NCBI GenBank assembly: GCA_964436235.1
Contig: CAYTCW010000016.1
Location: 1 to 46,693 of the forward strand
Reading direction: 5' to 3'
Origin: UBA9980 sp964436235
GTDB lineage: Bacteria > Muiribacteriota > UBA9980
DNA: 46,693 bases
The position numbers and the translations under genes were made by a program. Of the stretch, positions 35,954 through 46,100 are shown one piece after another. How positions within the stretch are numbered: the stretch's first letter is position 1; each line of letters begins with the position of its first letter. The notes beneath the pieces were generated by a model. The model was given only the letters and a program-made list of their open reading frames with translations. It made no database searches and was not told the DNA's origin.

Positions 35954-38722
35954 TTAATTACTAAGCGTGGATACCCATTCTATGATGCCTATATCGGTGT
36001 TCGGCGCCACGCCCCGCAGCGAATAACTCGTTCCGGAATTGATCATAAGCGAAACGTCTTCGAGATAGCCGTCAACGATTATATTGTAACCGCCGTTGCT
36101 TCCGCGCGGAGCCGCGCCCACGCTGTTTAATTTCCATGAACCGGCTTTGGCGTTAGTGTAAGTCGCCGCGCTGGATAAGTTATTTGAATATTTAGGCGGC
36201 ACCCTTATATTGCGTCCGTCGTTCCACTGGATGGTGGCCGTGTTCTGCCGGGGCGCATGAAGCGTTACCATATTTACCTGCGCGAGATAATTCGCGCCGC
36301 TGAAGTGGACCGGTAAAGTGTCGATGAAAGGCGTATTAAAATATATTTCGTTCGTGGTAAAACTCAGGTCTTCGCCCGTATAAACATCGGTATAGTCGGT
36401 CATTCCAACGAAATTATTGTTGTTTATCATTATCGAGCGGTTGGCGAAATCCGCGGCCCCGGTGTGGTCGGGCGGTTTTCCGTTGCGCGATATCGACGCT
36501 CTGGAGTTGCTGTTAAACAGGTTATTTATTATTAAAAGCCCGCTGGCTTCGTCTTTAACGATATCTGCGCCGGTGGAATCTTTATAGGATTTAATATAAA
36601 TACCCGCGTTAAGGTTGTGCGCGATTATATTATGGTTGATTATGGGATTGGAGCCTTCGAGCTCTATGCCGTCGGCGCCTGAAAACGCTATTACGTTGTT
36701 AGATATTTCGTTTTCACTCGAATAAAGCGAAATCGTGGAGTTATTAACTAACGCGCCGGCGTTTTTGCGGTAGTTGCAGTCAACCATCTGAATCGCCGTG
36801 TCATGGTTGCTTACGATCACGTTGGCTTTTATCAGCGGCATGGCGTTTTTGCAGAGAACGCCGTTATCGTTATTGTTTTCTATCTGGTTGAATAATATTA
36901 CGGGATCGGCGTTTTCGATCCTTAACCCGTCGGTGTTCTGCTTTAAGGTATTGTTATAAACGTTTACTATCATGGTGTTGGCTTTATATGAATTGGCCAC
37001 GAGCATACCGTAGTTATTTTCGCTGAGAGTATTTTGCGTGATTTCCGATTTGGAGTTGTCACAGCGCAGACCATAGCGTTTATTTTTAGTTATGGTATTG
37101 CTCGATATCGTCGAAATAGAACCGTTGACGCAGACTACGCCGTCGGTGCCGTTATCGGTGATAATATTCTGGTTTACGGTGATAGTCGAATTATCCGAAT
37201 AAATTCCATCGTAATTGCCTGAGATATTGCACATCGACACTGTAGGGTTTTTCGAGTTTTTAACGTAAAGCGCCGTTTTAGCCGACACTATATCGCAGTA
37301 ATTAAAAGACGAGGAAGGATAAGTGTTATCGTTTATTATAGCTATTCCGTTCCACTGACCTTTAATCGAGCCCGCGCGCGTCGATTTAAAAGATATGCGG
37401 TTCGACGAGTCGCCGTCAGCGTTTATAATGCCGCCGTTTTCAACTATGAATCCGGTTTCCTGCTCGAATTTAAGCTCTACGCCGCGTTCGATTTTAAGCC
37501 GGCCGCCGTTTTTAACGGTTATAGTGCCGACGACCGTTATCGGCGAGGCCGATTTAGGAAGAACTACTTCCGCCGTTACTTCGGCGGGAAATGTTTCCGA
37601 GGGAATGATGGTGTTAGTGACTTCTATAGCCGGAGTAGTGTAAGCGGTATTGCTGAAATTGCCGTTTTTATCCTGTACCTGCAGCGAGAAAGTATAGGTT
37701 CCGATGGCTGAAGGAGTAAAGTAATAGTGGCTTCCGGAATCTTTAAAATTGACTTTTGGCCCGGAAGTTTGCGCCCATTTATAAGCCAGACCGGTTTTTT
37801 GGTCTTCGGGGTCGTAGCTTGCGCTCGCGTCGAGATCTACGTCGGACGCGCCGGACATGTCGTTGGTTACGAAGTATTTTTTGCCGGTGTCATATTTTAA
37901 AATAGCTATCGGCGGAAGGTTTACAGATGAATTTATTTCAAATTTATTGTAAATCTGGGCCTGCGGGTAATATACGGTATAGCTTTCATGCACCGATGAG
38001 GCGGTGTTTTTAACTTCGATCTGATATTCATACTTTTTGTCCGAAGCAAAACCCGCGCCAGCTAATACGCTGCTATATTTTTGAACGCCCGCGATAACTT
38101 CGCCGGTAGCGTTCATAACGTAAGTTGCGCGGTTCGCGCCGCCTGCTTCCTGAACGTATAGTTTCGGAAACCCTGTTTCAAGAGTCGTATCGGAGGTAAT
38201 ATCCACGCTGAAAGTTAGCTCTGAAAGCGGTCTTGCTACGATTGGCGGTTCGGTGCCGTAGTATTTGTTGCCGTCAACGACGGGCACTCCGACTAAATGG
38301 GAATAAGTTACCGCCGGGGCGCCCACCGGATAAGTCACGGCGTTTATTCCGTCAGACGCTGAAAAGTAATAGTCGAACGAAGTATAGCCCGCCGGAAGAT
38401 GCGCATAAAATATCGAGCCTTCTAAAGGCGCCATTTCGATTTTAGCAAAAGAAGCCGCGCCGTATTTTTTTGCATAAAGCGATACTTTAGGCGAACCCGA
38501 ATTGTCGTTCACCTTGATTCGCGCGCTGTAAACAAGCCCCACGGCGGAAGTCGTCTGAAATACTTCCGGCGTAATTCTGCTGAAAACGGGAGCGTAAAAA
38601 TCCGGTACGCTGTAAGACTGCGGCCCGCCGCACCCTTCGCTGCCGATCAGCAGCGTCATCGTCATTAAAAATAATGAAAAATAAACGAATCCTATAGTAA
38701 ATTTAGAAATTTTCAACCTCAA
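35954..38722 (-). CDS. Large lipoprotein with PKD-like and right-handed parallel beta-helix domains
   Basis: A 922-residue protein. The signal peptide ends GSEGC, a plausible lipobox. Residues about 45-260 are beta-rich; about 270-370 is a PKD/REJ-like domain (DLDASASYDPEDQKTGLAYKW ... GTYTFSLQVQDKNGN). From about 385 to 760 there is a parallel beta-helix with repeated coils such as NPTVSMCNISGNYDGIYSDN, SISTISSNTITKNKRYGLRC and NPIINHNIIAHNLNAGIYI, as in NosD/pectate-lyase-like folds. Such helices bind or cleave polysaccharides; no catalytic residues are identifiable. The TTG start at 38722 has AGGTGA five bases upstream, overlapping the stop of the preceding small lipoprotein, so they are coupled. 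Confidence 0.88.
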   Translation of the reverse strand: MRLKISKFTIGFVYFSLFLMTMTLLIGSEGCGGPQSYSVPDFYAPVFSRITPEVFQTTSAVGLVYSARIKVNDNSGSPKVSLYAKKYGAASFAKIEMAPLEGSIFYAHLPAGYTSFDYYFSASDGINAVTYPVGAPAVTYSHLVGVPVVDGNKYYGTEPPIVARPLSELTFSVDITSDTTLETGFPKLYVQEAGGANRATYVMNATGEVIAGVQKYSSVLAGAGFASDKKYEYQIEVKNTASSVHESYTVYYPQAQIYNKFEINSSVNLPPIAILKYDTGKKYFVTNDMSGASDVDLDASASYDPEDQKTGLAYKWAQTSGPKVNFKDSGSHYYFTPSAIGTYTFSLQVQDKNGNFSNTAYTTPAIEVTNTIIPSETFPAEVTAEVVLPKSASPITVVGTITVKNGGRLKIERGVELKFEQETGFIVENGGIINADGDSSNRISFKSTRAGSIKGQWNGIAIINDNTYPSSSFNYCDIVSAKTALYVKNSKNPTVSMCNISGNYDGIYSDNSTITVNQNIITDNGTDGVVCVNGSISTISSNTITKNKRYGLRCDNSKSEITQNTLSENNYGMLVANSYKANTMIVNVYNNTLKQNTDGLRIENADPVILFNQIENNNDNGVLCKNAMPLIKANVIVSNHDTAIQMVDCNYRKNAGALVNNSTISLYSSENEISNNVIAFSGADGIELEGSNPIINHNIIAHNLNAGIYIKSYKDSTGADIVKDEASGLLIINNLFNSNSRASISRNGKPPDHTGAADFANRSIMINNNNFVGMTDYTDVYTGEDLSFTTNEIYFNTPFIDTLPVHFSGANYLAQVNMVTLHAPRQNTATIQWNDGRNIRVPPKYSNNLSSAATYTNAKAGSWKLNSVGAAPRGSNGGYNIIVDGYLEDVSLMINSGTSYSLRGVAPNTDIGIIEWVSTLSN

Positions 38723-38736
38723 TCAAATCACCTGCC

Positions 38737-39336
38737 TTACGGTACGATTGTTACTGATGCGTTTAATTCTAAGCCATTGGCGTTATAATCGACGCCGTAA
38801 AAAGTAATTTTGGCCGTTAAAATTCTGTTGTCGGTGCTGTCGGTTACTACACGGTACATTTCGCTTTTAACTTTCTGCGTTACCAAGGAAAGCGTTACCG
38901 AATTGCCCGAGGCGTTTGCCGTCGTCGTATTCGTCGTAGTTGCCGTCGTCGCGGTAGTACCGGTCGTCGTCGTCGCCACGGCGCCCGTGCTTCCGGCTAT
39001 TGTGTGGGCAAGGTCCGCGCCGAATGCTAAAGACGAAATTTTTTCGCCGTTGTAGCTGTCGTAATACTCTACTTTATAATATTTTAAAGTAACGGGTATC
39101 GCGTTTAAATTTTGAAAATTAACGGTGACCGGAGAAAACTTCCCGTTCTTTATTATTTCGGTTTCGTCGGTTTCCGAGCTCGTAAGAGTGGCGACTGAAG
39201 GCGATACTCCCGGTATAATTATGCCGGCCGGTTCATGCATTATATTGCTCGAATTAGTGCAGCCGCCGTAAAAAATCATGCCTACTATGGTTAATGCGGC
39301 TAAATATCTGACGTATTTTATATATGTTTCTAACAT
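38737..39336 (-). CDS. Small lipoprotein with Thr-rich loop
   Basis: A 199-residue lipoprotein: signal peptide with lipobox FYGGC, then a single beta-sandwich-like domain (VTVNFQNLNAIPVTLKYYKV ... LTAKITFYGVDYNANGLELN). Between two strands, around residues 119-142, is an almost pure Thr/Ala/Gly loop encoded by near-repeated GTC/ACG triplets. AAAGGAGA directly upstream of ATG 39336 is a strong ribosome site. It occupies the position right after cpaC where Tad loci of other diderms often encode the lipoprotein CpaD, but I see no sequence resemblance to CpaD. A role in secretin assembly or surface display is an inference. Confidence 0.78.
   Translation of the reverse strand: MLETYIKYVRYLAALTIVGMIFYGGCTNSSNIMHEPAGIIIPGVSPSVATLTSSETDETEIIKNGKFSPVTVNFQNLNAIPVTLKYYKVEYYDSYNGEKISSLAFGADLAHTIAGSTGAVATTTTGTTATTATTTNTTTANASGNSVTLSLVTQKVKSEMYRVVTDSTDNRILTAKITFYGVDYNANGLELNASVTIVP
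38919..38983. repeat. Imperfect GTC/CGT triplet repeat inside the small lipoprotein gene
   Basis: About 65 bases made mostly of GTC, GTA and GCC triplets, with runs such as GTCGTCGT and GGTCGTCGTCGTCGCC on the plus strand. On the coding strand it gives ACG/ACT/ACC Thr codons. Being a multiple of three, it can change length without breaking the frame. Confidence 0.7.
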
Positions 39337-39378
39337 AAATTCTCCTTTCAGTATATCCTTGAGTTATTATACAATCGA

Positions 39379-41748
39379 TTAGAATCTTTTTTTCTTATTC
39401 ATATTCCGTCTTAACTTTTCAACTAATTCATATGCCCTTTCGCTTCTAAATTTCGATACTCCGTTTGAGTTTTCTTCTAAAGAAGACGGCGCATGTGATA
39501 TTTCGTTGATTTTAGCGCCGACGGGCTCGGCAGCCGTAGCGGGCGTTGATATGGTTTCACGAAGCGCTCCGTGAACGGATGGTGAAAATGCCGGGCGAAT
39601 CGAAGGCTTGATTTCAACGGTTTTTTCGATCTTTTCGGTTTCAAGGCCGCCGGAGGGTATAATAACCTGTTGTTGTTTGGGTGCCTGAACCTGAATTTTT
39701 TCGGCGGCTGAAGTTTTAACTTCGGATAAATGTCTCGATTCAGCTTTGAAAATCTTTTTAGTCTTGCTGAAATCGGGGCCGCTGCTGGTATATTTATATT
39801 CGATGCGTCCGGTTTCGGGCCGCGATATTATCGTTTCGACGGCCGGCGGCGCGGCGGGCGCCGATTTACTTTCAACGGCTAAAGTTTTTGCTGCGGCCGA
39901 TTTTATAGCCGAGTCTTTTTCGTCCTCTTTTTTAATGCCTAAGAATTTTTTCATATCGAATTTATCATCGACGTCGGGCATTTTATTTTCAACAATTCTC
40001 GGATATTTCTCTTTATCTACCTGAGCGAAGCGCGAGTCTTTTCCAACTATCCTCGGAGTGATAAATATTACAAGCTCGGTCCTTTCTTCACCTTTAAGTT
40101 TGCTTTCAAAGAGATTTCCGACTAAAGGGATTTTTGAAAACCAGGGCACTTTATTGGCGCTGTTGTAAGAACGGTTGCTGATAAGTCCGGATATTATCAA
40201 TGTCTCTCCGTTATTTACTTCGACGAAATTAGTCGACTGGCGGCTGCTGGTTCTCGGAACCGAGCCGTACTGGCCGAAATTAACGTTTTCGACGAAGGAG
40301 CCTATCATTACGTTTATATTCATTCTTATAACGTCGTTTTGATTGATATTAGGAGTCACCTTCAGCGTTACGCCGGGGGCGGGCGAAACGTATTCGGGCG
40401 TCGGAAGAAGCGTGCCGGTAGTGCCCTGCGGAGTATATTTCAAATATGGAATATTATCCGTAACGCCGAAGGTCGCTTCTTTTTTATCTAAAGTAACGGT
40501 TGATGGCGATGAGATAAGGCGCGCATGGCGTTTCTGGAGCGAAGGCAATATCTTCATCGAAAAGTGGTCCGAACTGATCTTGCCGTAATCGAGAGCAAAA
40601 TCCATGGTGCCGTCGCTTATCTTTACGCTTTTATTATTAAGGGCGGTTCCGAGCGGATTCGCGCCGTTATAAAGCGTGTCGTATATCCAGTTGAGAGTAT
40701 TTTTCATATCGTCGTTGAGCGTTACTTCAACGATTTTAGCTTCGATAAGCACCTGCGGCGTGGGCGCGTCGAATATTTTCACCATTTTTTCCATTTTTTC
40801 TATGGCGGCGGGCTTATCAATCAATACGAGCGAATTTGTGCGGTCGTCTTTAATGATCATGCCGTCGGGCGATTTCATTTTGGTGAGGGCGGCCTCAAGT
40901 TCGCTTGCCATAGCGTTTTGCAGCGTTATTATGCGCGTGGTTTTATCGTTTACTCCGTCGTAATAAAGTTTGGGTATGGCAGCGCTTTGGAGCGGAGGCG
41001 TTCCGGTAAAGCCCGCGCCGGCGCCGGCTCCGTAGGCATTGGCGTTTTCTTTAATGCTTTCGACGGCTTTAATTTCAAGTATGTCTTTAGTATTGCCGGC
41101 ATTATTTTGCGGATATTGTTCCTGTGCGGCGGCAATGGCGGTTTCGATATTCGTTTCGCCGCCGAAATTTTCCGCGGCCGGTTTGAAGGCGGCCGTGGAT
41201 TTTGACGCGGTCTGGTTTGCGGCGGGTGCCGGAGGCACATTTTTATTTTTGATCTCGAGAAGGTTTAATATCTTTGGATAATAAAGCATCGCGATTTTTT
41301 CAACCTGCTCGCTTTCGTAAACGCTCGATACCGTTCCTTTGATAACCGCGGTTTCCTTCGCGATGTGAATGGATAGACTTTTTGCGATTTCCGCGCCCAT
41401 GATATCATTTAATTTTGAACGCATCTCAACTATGTCGTCATATACTTTTAGAACGAAGGTTTTAAAATCGTTATCGGTCCACAGATGAAGTTCGGTCCTG
41501 CCCACCTTTACGCCGAGAATTATAATTTCGGTTTTAGATAAAACCGTATATTCGGCGATTCCGGGGTTGCCCACGGAAACCCTTTTAATAGGTTCGGAGA
41601 TATTGATTATTTTAGACGATCCGGCTGCTATGCTGTAAACGCCCTGGCTCTGGGCATAAACGGCGGGCGCGCTTAGCGATAGAAGCGATATGACGATGGT
41701 AAAAGCCAGCGCAATGAATAATTTCGGTTGTTTTCTGATTTGAGGCAT
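39379..41748 (-). CDS. cpaC: Flp/Tad pilus secretin (CpaC/RcpA-like)
   Basis: An outer-membrane channel for Flp-type pili, 789 residues from ATG 41748. A signal peptide (ending PAVYAQ) is followed by an N-terminal secretin-associated domain (IKRVSVGNPGIAEYTVLSK, LGVKVGRTELHLW), a BON-like segment, an Ala-rich linker, and the secretin core from VLIEAKIVEVTLNDD through ARLISSPSTVTLDKKEATF to ELVIFITPRIV. A further C-terminal extension of about 220 residues is Pro/Ser/Lys-rich and probably disordered; typical CpaC proteins end soon after the secretin core. AAAGGGGGA upstream favours ATG 41748 over ATG 41778, which overlaps cpaB. The gene directly follows cpaB. Confidence 0.9.
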   Translation of the reverse strand: MPQIRKQPKLFIALAFTIVISLLSLSAPAVYAQSQGVYSIAAGSSKIINISEPIKRVSVGNPGIAEYTVLSKTEIIILGVKVGRTELHLWTDNDFKTFVLKVYDDIVEMRSKLNDIMGAEIAKSLSIHIAKETAVIKGTVSSVYESEQVEKIAMLYYPKILNLLEIKNKNVPPAPAANQTASKSTAAFKPAAENFGGETNIETAIAAAQEQYPQNNAGNTKDILEIKAVESIKENANAYGAGAGAGFTGTPPLQSAAIPKLYYDGVNDKTTRIITLQNAMASELEAALTKMKSPDGMIIKDDRTNSLVLIDKPAAIEKMEKMVKIFDAPTPQVLIEAKIVEVTLNDDMKNTLNWIYDTLYNGANPLGTALNNKSVKISDGTMDFALDYGKISSDHFSMKILPSLQKRHARLISSPSTVTLDKKEATFGVTDNIPYLKYTPQGTTGTLLPTPEYVSPAPGVTLKVTPNINQNDVIRMNINVMIGSFVENVNFGQYGSVPRTSSRQSTNFVEVNNGETLIISGLISNRSYNSANKVPWFSKIPLVGNLFESKLKGEERTELVIFITPRIVGKDSRFAQVDKEKYPRIVENKMPDVDDKFDMKKFLGIKKEDEKDSAIKSAAAKTLAVESKSAPAAPPAVETIISRPETGRIEYKYTSSGPDFSKTKKIFKAESRHLSEVKTSAAEKIQVQAPKQQQVIIPSGGLETEKIEKTVEIKPSIRPAFSPSVHGALRETISTPATAAEPVGAKINEISHAPSSLEENSNGVSKFRSERAYELVEKLRRNMNKKKRF

Positions 41749-41767
41749 ATACTTTTTTCCCCCTTTA

Positions 41768-42904
41768 TTACTTAACATTAATTACGGTTTTCTGGATGCC
41801 TTTATACATTTCAATGGTTTTTTCGACCGGCTGCACCACGCCTGATTGCTGCTGCTGAGCTTGCCCGGGCCTTGCAGCCTGCGTTTGAGGGCCGCGCGGT
41901 CCCCTGTAGCCGTCGTCTATTTCGTCCGGATTAAAATTGGGATCTCGCGGGTCTAAAGAAGCGGCGCCCGGCCTTGCGGTCCTGTCTTTTGCATCGGCCT
42001 GTTTGCCTTTGCCGTAGAAAATTTCGAGCGCTTCGCTCTTATTGAGCATCTCGCCGCCTATTAAAATTTCCTTCGTCTGGCCTTCGAGGTTAATTTCCTG
42101 CGTGCGGCCAGCCATTAATTTACTTAATTTAAGGCGTTTGGATATTTTTTCTTCCATTTCCTGTTTTGATCTTAGCAATAAGTAAAAACTAACTTTATTT
42201 CTGCTCTGCGATACTAAGGTAATAATTTCAGCTTCTTCAGGCGTCGCCGCGAAGGTGATCTGCTGTACCGGAGTAGCTTTTATGCTTGTCTGCGGGGGAG
42301 CGTTAGGGTCTTTCGGGTTCGGAGTCACTACTACGCTGTCTGACGGCGAGGTCGGAAGTTCCGAGCCTATCGATAATACCTGTACGCCAGATAAAATAGT
42401 CCTGATTGGCATGGTGACGCCGGCGTCGCTAAAAAGGCCGATAATATCTACAAAATCGCCTTCCCTGACGAAACCGCCGACCGACTGCGTAACGCTGACC
42501 GCTATAGTCACGGCGCGTTTGCCTTCAGGCACGGCCTCCGAAAGGCGTCTTGGAATAAAGGGCTTGATCACTGCAACGTTTTCTATCGTAAACGCCTCGG
42601 ATACCTTGATTTTTTTAACGGCTTCCTTGCCGACTAAGTTGGCTTCCGAAGTGATGCCTTTTCCGCCTAATTTAATAAATGCTTCGTCGGTATCGAAGGT
42701 GTCGAAGCGCTTAAAAAGTTCGGGTGTGATTTCGGTTTTTTCGTTGATATTCGCTGTCGCCCTGAAAATTACCTCCGGTTTTGCCGGTTTTGGCGGCGGC
42801 GCAACTACCACCGGCGCGGGCGGTTGTTTTTTCGGCCCCATATTCATGGCTACGAATATTGCGGCGATGCCGACCACGATTGCTAATAAAAATCTCCGGT
42901 TCAT
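41768..42904 (-). CDS. cpaB: Flp pilus assembly protein CpaB/RcpC
   Basis: A 378-residue inner-membrane-anchored periplasmic protein. One N-terminal TM (MNRRFLLAIVVGIAAIFVAM), a Pro-rich stretch, then an SAF domain (INEKTEITPELF ... VGKEAVKKIKVSEAF) and the CpaB core with RRLSEAVPEGKRAVTIAVSVTQSVGGFVREGDFVDII. The C-terminal 80 residues are Gln/Pro/Arg-rich. CpaB works with the secretin CpaC in Tad pilus assembly. AGGAGGT six bases before ATG 42904 is the best ribosome site in the window. It is the first gene of the cpaBC-lipoprotein run; I could not identify a clear promoter in the 274 bases upstream. Confidence 0.9.
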   Translation of the reverse strand: MNRRFLLAIVVGIAAIFVAMNMGPKKQPPAPVVVAPPPKPAKPEVIFRATANINEKTEITPELFKRFDTFDTDEAFIKLGGKGITSEANLVGKEAVKKIKVSEAFTIENVAVIKPFIPRRLSEAVPEGKRAVTIAVSVTQSVGGFVREGDFVDIIGLFSDAGVTMPIRTILSGVQVLSIGSELPTSPSDSVVVTPNPKDPNAPPQTSIKATPVQQITFAATPEEAEIITLVSQSRNKVSFYLLLRSKQEMEEKISKRLKLSKLMAGRTQEINLEGQTKEILIGGEMLNKSEALEIFYGKGKQADAKDRTARPGAASLDPRDPNFNPDEIDDGYRGPRGPQTQAARPGQAQQQQSGVVQPVEKTIEMYKGIQKTVINVK

Positions 42905-43055
42905 ATAAAACCTCCTGAATTAATGTTATTTATATGTTTTACTTTATTTTTTCGACCGTTTTACCCTTAAAACAGGTAAATAAAATGGATAATAATCCTT
43001 TTTCACTAAGTTTATCGGAAATATATAACTTAAATTAACGAATTTATTAAAAATA

Positions 43056-43105
43056 AAATAACATGACCGGTAACCATACTTAAGTCAGTCCGAATCATGT
43101 TATTT
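43056..43105 (-). terminator. Terminator hairpin after the TIG-repeat gene
   Basis: AAATAACATGA (43056-43066) pairs perfectly with TCATGTTATTT (43095-43105), with a partly structured 28-base loop. Read on the minus strand it is followed by TTATTTTATTTTTAAT, a good U-rich tail. It would end the transcript of the large gene to its right and isolate cpaB from it. Confidence 0.6.
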
Positions 43106-43178
43106 AATCGTGATCATTAATTATTAGTATATTTTTTTATTATTTTATATTGTCTATGTTAGTGATTTCTTTAAGAGT

Positions 43179-46100
43179 TTATTTAAGATAGCCAATGAAT
43201 TTAGCTCTCACTTCACCGTGCCTGAGCGCCCCGACTTCATTATAAACGGGATCGGTGTTTGGTTTGGCGTCATTACCCGACAGGAAGAAGAGCGCATAGC
43301 GTTTTATGCGCACTTTATCGCGGCCGACTATTTTATAGATATATTTTGGCGTGTTAAAAGTATTTTGCGCGCTTGTATAAACCGGCGTTCCATTGGTATA
43401 ATAGTTTGTGACTATAGGCACTAAAACGTAACGCGAGGAGCCTTCATCGTAATTTGAGTATGTGCGTTCGCCGTTTTCGCCTTCGGCTCTAGGTGTTTTA
43501 ATATCGTCTGAATAGCGTTTCGTTATTGCGTCGCGCGTCGCTTCTTCAAAGCAGTAAGGTATTGAATCGATAATGGGCGTCGTGGCGATATCGCCGGGAT
43601 ACGATAAACTTATTTCGCCGAAGAGCGGCTGGCCGCAGCCGTATAAAACCGATGCCTTATAGTCTTTTTCGTCTTCGCTGTAGCCGTTGTTTGTATTATT
43701 CCAGTCTAATATTCCGTAGGATATCGAAGTGGCGTTAGGCGGGTTGTTAGTTGAAAACGAGCCGATGAGAACGTTATCGAGTATGAGACGGTATGTGGAA
43801 ACAAAGCGCGGGTCGTGGCCGCCTAAGAAGGAGAACCATCCGTTGCCGTATTCGGCGCCGAGATATTTTACTTCGCTGGTGGTATCGCCTACGTAAGCNN
43901 NNNNNNNNNNNNNNNNNNNNNNNNNNNNNNNNNNNNNNNNNNNNNNNNNNNNNNNNNNNNNNNNNNNNNNNNNNNNNNNNNNNNNNNNNNNNNNNNNNTT
44001 GCCGCTGTAAACTGCCGCCATGGCGCTTGACGGTTTTAAGTAGTTATCGAATATATAAGATAAAAAGCCGTTTTTAGCCGGATGGCTTTTTCCGCATGAA
44101 CAGCTGCCGGTTTTATCGTTTGAAGGAGGGGCGGCGGAATTACGGACTCCGGCAACCGATATTTTATCGGGGGTATTACTCTTCGCCGTCCGGTAAATTT
44201 CGCCGTAATTATTTTTCATATATTTGAAAAATCTATCGAACGGGCTAAAACCCTTCGGCGTATTTTTATTTAATTCAACATAAGAAGGCACCTGCGAGTT
44301 TGAATAGTCTATCTGGTGGGGACATGTAGTAATTTGCGCCGTCACGAAAGCCGTGTCTATAACGCGCATGGTCACTCTGAAATATAAGTCGAAGGAGCGC
44401 CTCACGCTGGTTATTCCGGCGGATGTCAGATCGACTTCGGCTGTGAATAAGCCATTGCTGTTATTGGATAGATTAAAAAGCGCCGTGGAAACGGTTTTAG
44501 GTTTTCCGCGTTTTTCTATAACTACGCTGGGGTTGTTTTTATAATTATCGATCGGAAAATCATTGAATTCGGAAAATTCGAGTTTGAAATCGCTCGTGGT
44601 AACGCTCGAGTAATTGACTTTCGAAGCGGCAGCCGCCGGCGCGGCGTTAAATACAATATATAATTTTCCGTTGGAGTTGAAAACCGGATATGGTGTTAAA
44701 AGATTAGTGTCTGAGCGATTACCGTCGTGTTTGATGTCGTAGGTTTCGCCGAAATATTTATTGCCGCTGACTATCGCGCGCAGTTCGGAATTGCTTGAAA
44801 ATAAGAATATTTCTTTGATTACCTCGTAAACTTTAGGAAATGAATCCTGTATTTTTAAATTTAGCACCCACATTCCGTAATGGATCGCGCCAAGCCCGCT
44901 TAAGTTATAGCTGCCATTATAAGTTTCGTCCATATTGTTTGTAAGGTCTGTCAGGTTATAAAAGTGCGCGCCGCCGCCGAGGCCGTACCAGTTAGCGGCG
45001 CAGGCTAATTTAACGGTTTTAGCGGTTATAGCGAACATACTCACGACATTCGACTGTATTTTATAGTAGAGCGTCGAATTATTGGCGAATGCGTAATCGG
45101 CCGAAGAAAGATTGGCGTTGATTGAAAGCGCGGACGACTGTGTGGCTACGCTCGTGCCGGTGACGTTGATAACTTTATTGGGGTTATAAATTTTGCCGTT
45201 GGCGTCTTCAAGGTAAAAGTTAACCTGCCAGACGCCGTTATGTATATTATCGTACGCGCTCCAGTCGAACAGGCCGGTGTATGTGTAATCGTTGTTATTG
45301 GTTAAATTAATATTGGCGACTATATGTTTTTCGGCGCCGGTGTGGTAAGCGCATTCGACGCTGAATTTGGCATGGTTAATGGCGTCTTTTGCAAGATCGG
45401 TGGAAACTACCTTTAAATACATCAGGGTATTTACAGTCTTATCGAATGAATCGTTATTAGTAGAAAAATCGGAGTTTATGGAAGAATAAAAAGTCGATAT
45501 AGGCGTAATCGAGTATGGATATTGCGGAGTAGTCACACCCGCGCTTGCCGCTTTTATGAAAAAATCTCCAGGCGCGCGCATGGGCACGGTAAATTTAACG
45601 CTGAAGCAGCCGTTTAAATCAGTGGTTATTTTGTAGTCGGGCGATATGACAGCGCTGCCGGCATAGCCGTCAGCCGGCGTTATATTCAGTTTATCCTCGC
45701 CGAGAAAAATTTCGAGATCACCCGTAGAAGGCGCAAAGCCAGAACCGTGCACCGTGACTATTTCGGTCGCCGGACCGCTCGTATGAGGGGCGGCCGTGTC
45801 GAAGATCGTGAGCGCCGGAGCAAAAACCGGCGTTCCAATTTTATATGTGACAACATTTGAAACGGGCGCATTATTAATGAGCGCAACCACATTGTATATT
45901 CCATCGGCCAGACCCGCAGGAAGCGCGCATCTTATTTCGAAACGGCCTAAATTGTCAGACCTCAGGGTTCTTTCAGAAGGCGAAACTGAATCGTCCGGGT
46001 ATAAAACCGTGGTGTTTATAAGTTCGAGTTCGACGCTGTCGAATTTGATTTTAATGTTATTTGCCATCGGGGGAAAATAAGCGCCGTTGCAGATTAATTC

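Noticed and set aside
40525..41205. 226-residue plus-strand frame
   Set aside because: It is antisense to the well-supported cpaC; its Phe/Gly/Arg-rich composition is typical of a shadow frame.
42255..42908. 217-residue plus-strand frame
   Set aside because: It is antisense to cpaB, which has family motifs and the strongest ribosome site.
43899..43998. Reading the N run as 34 unknown residues of one protein
   Set aside because: A 100-base N run is a placeholder, so neither length nor frame can be trusted.
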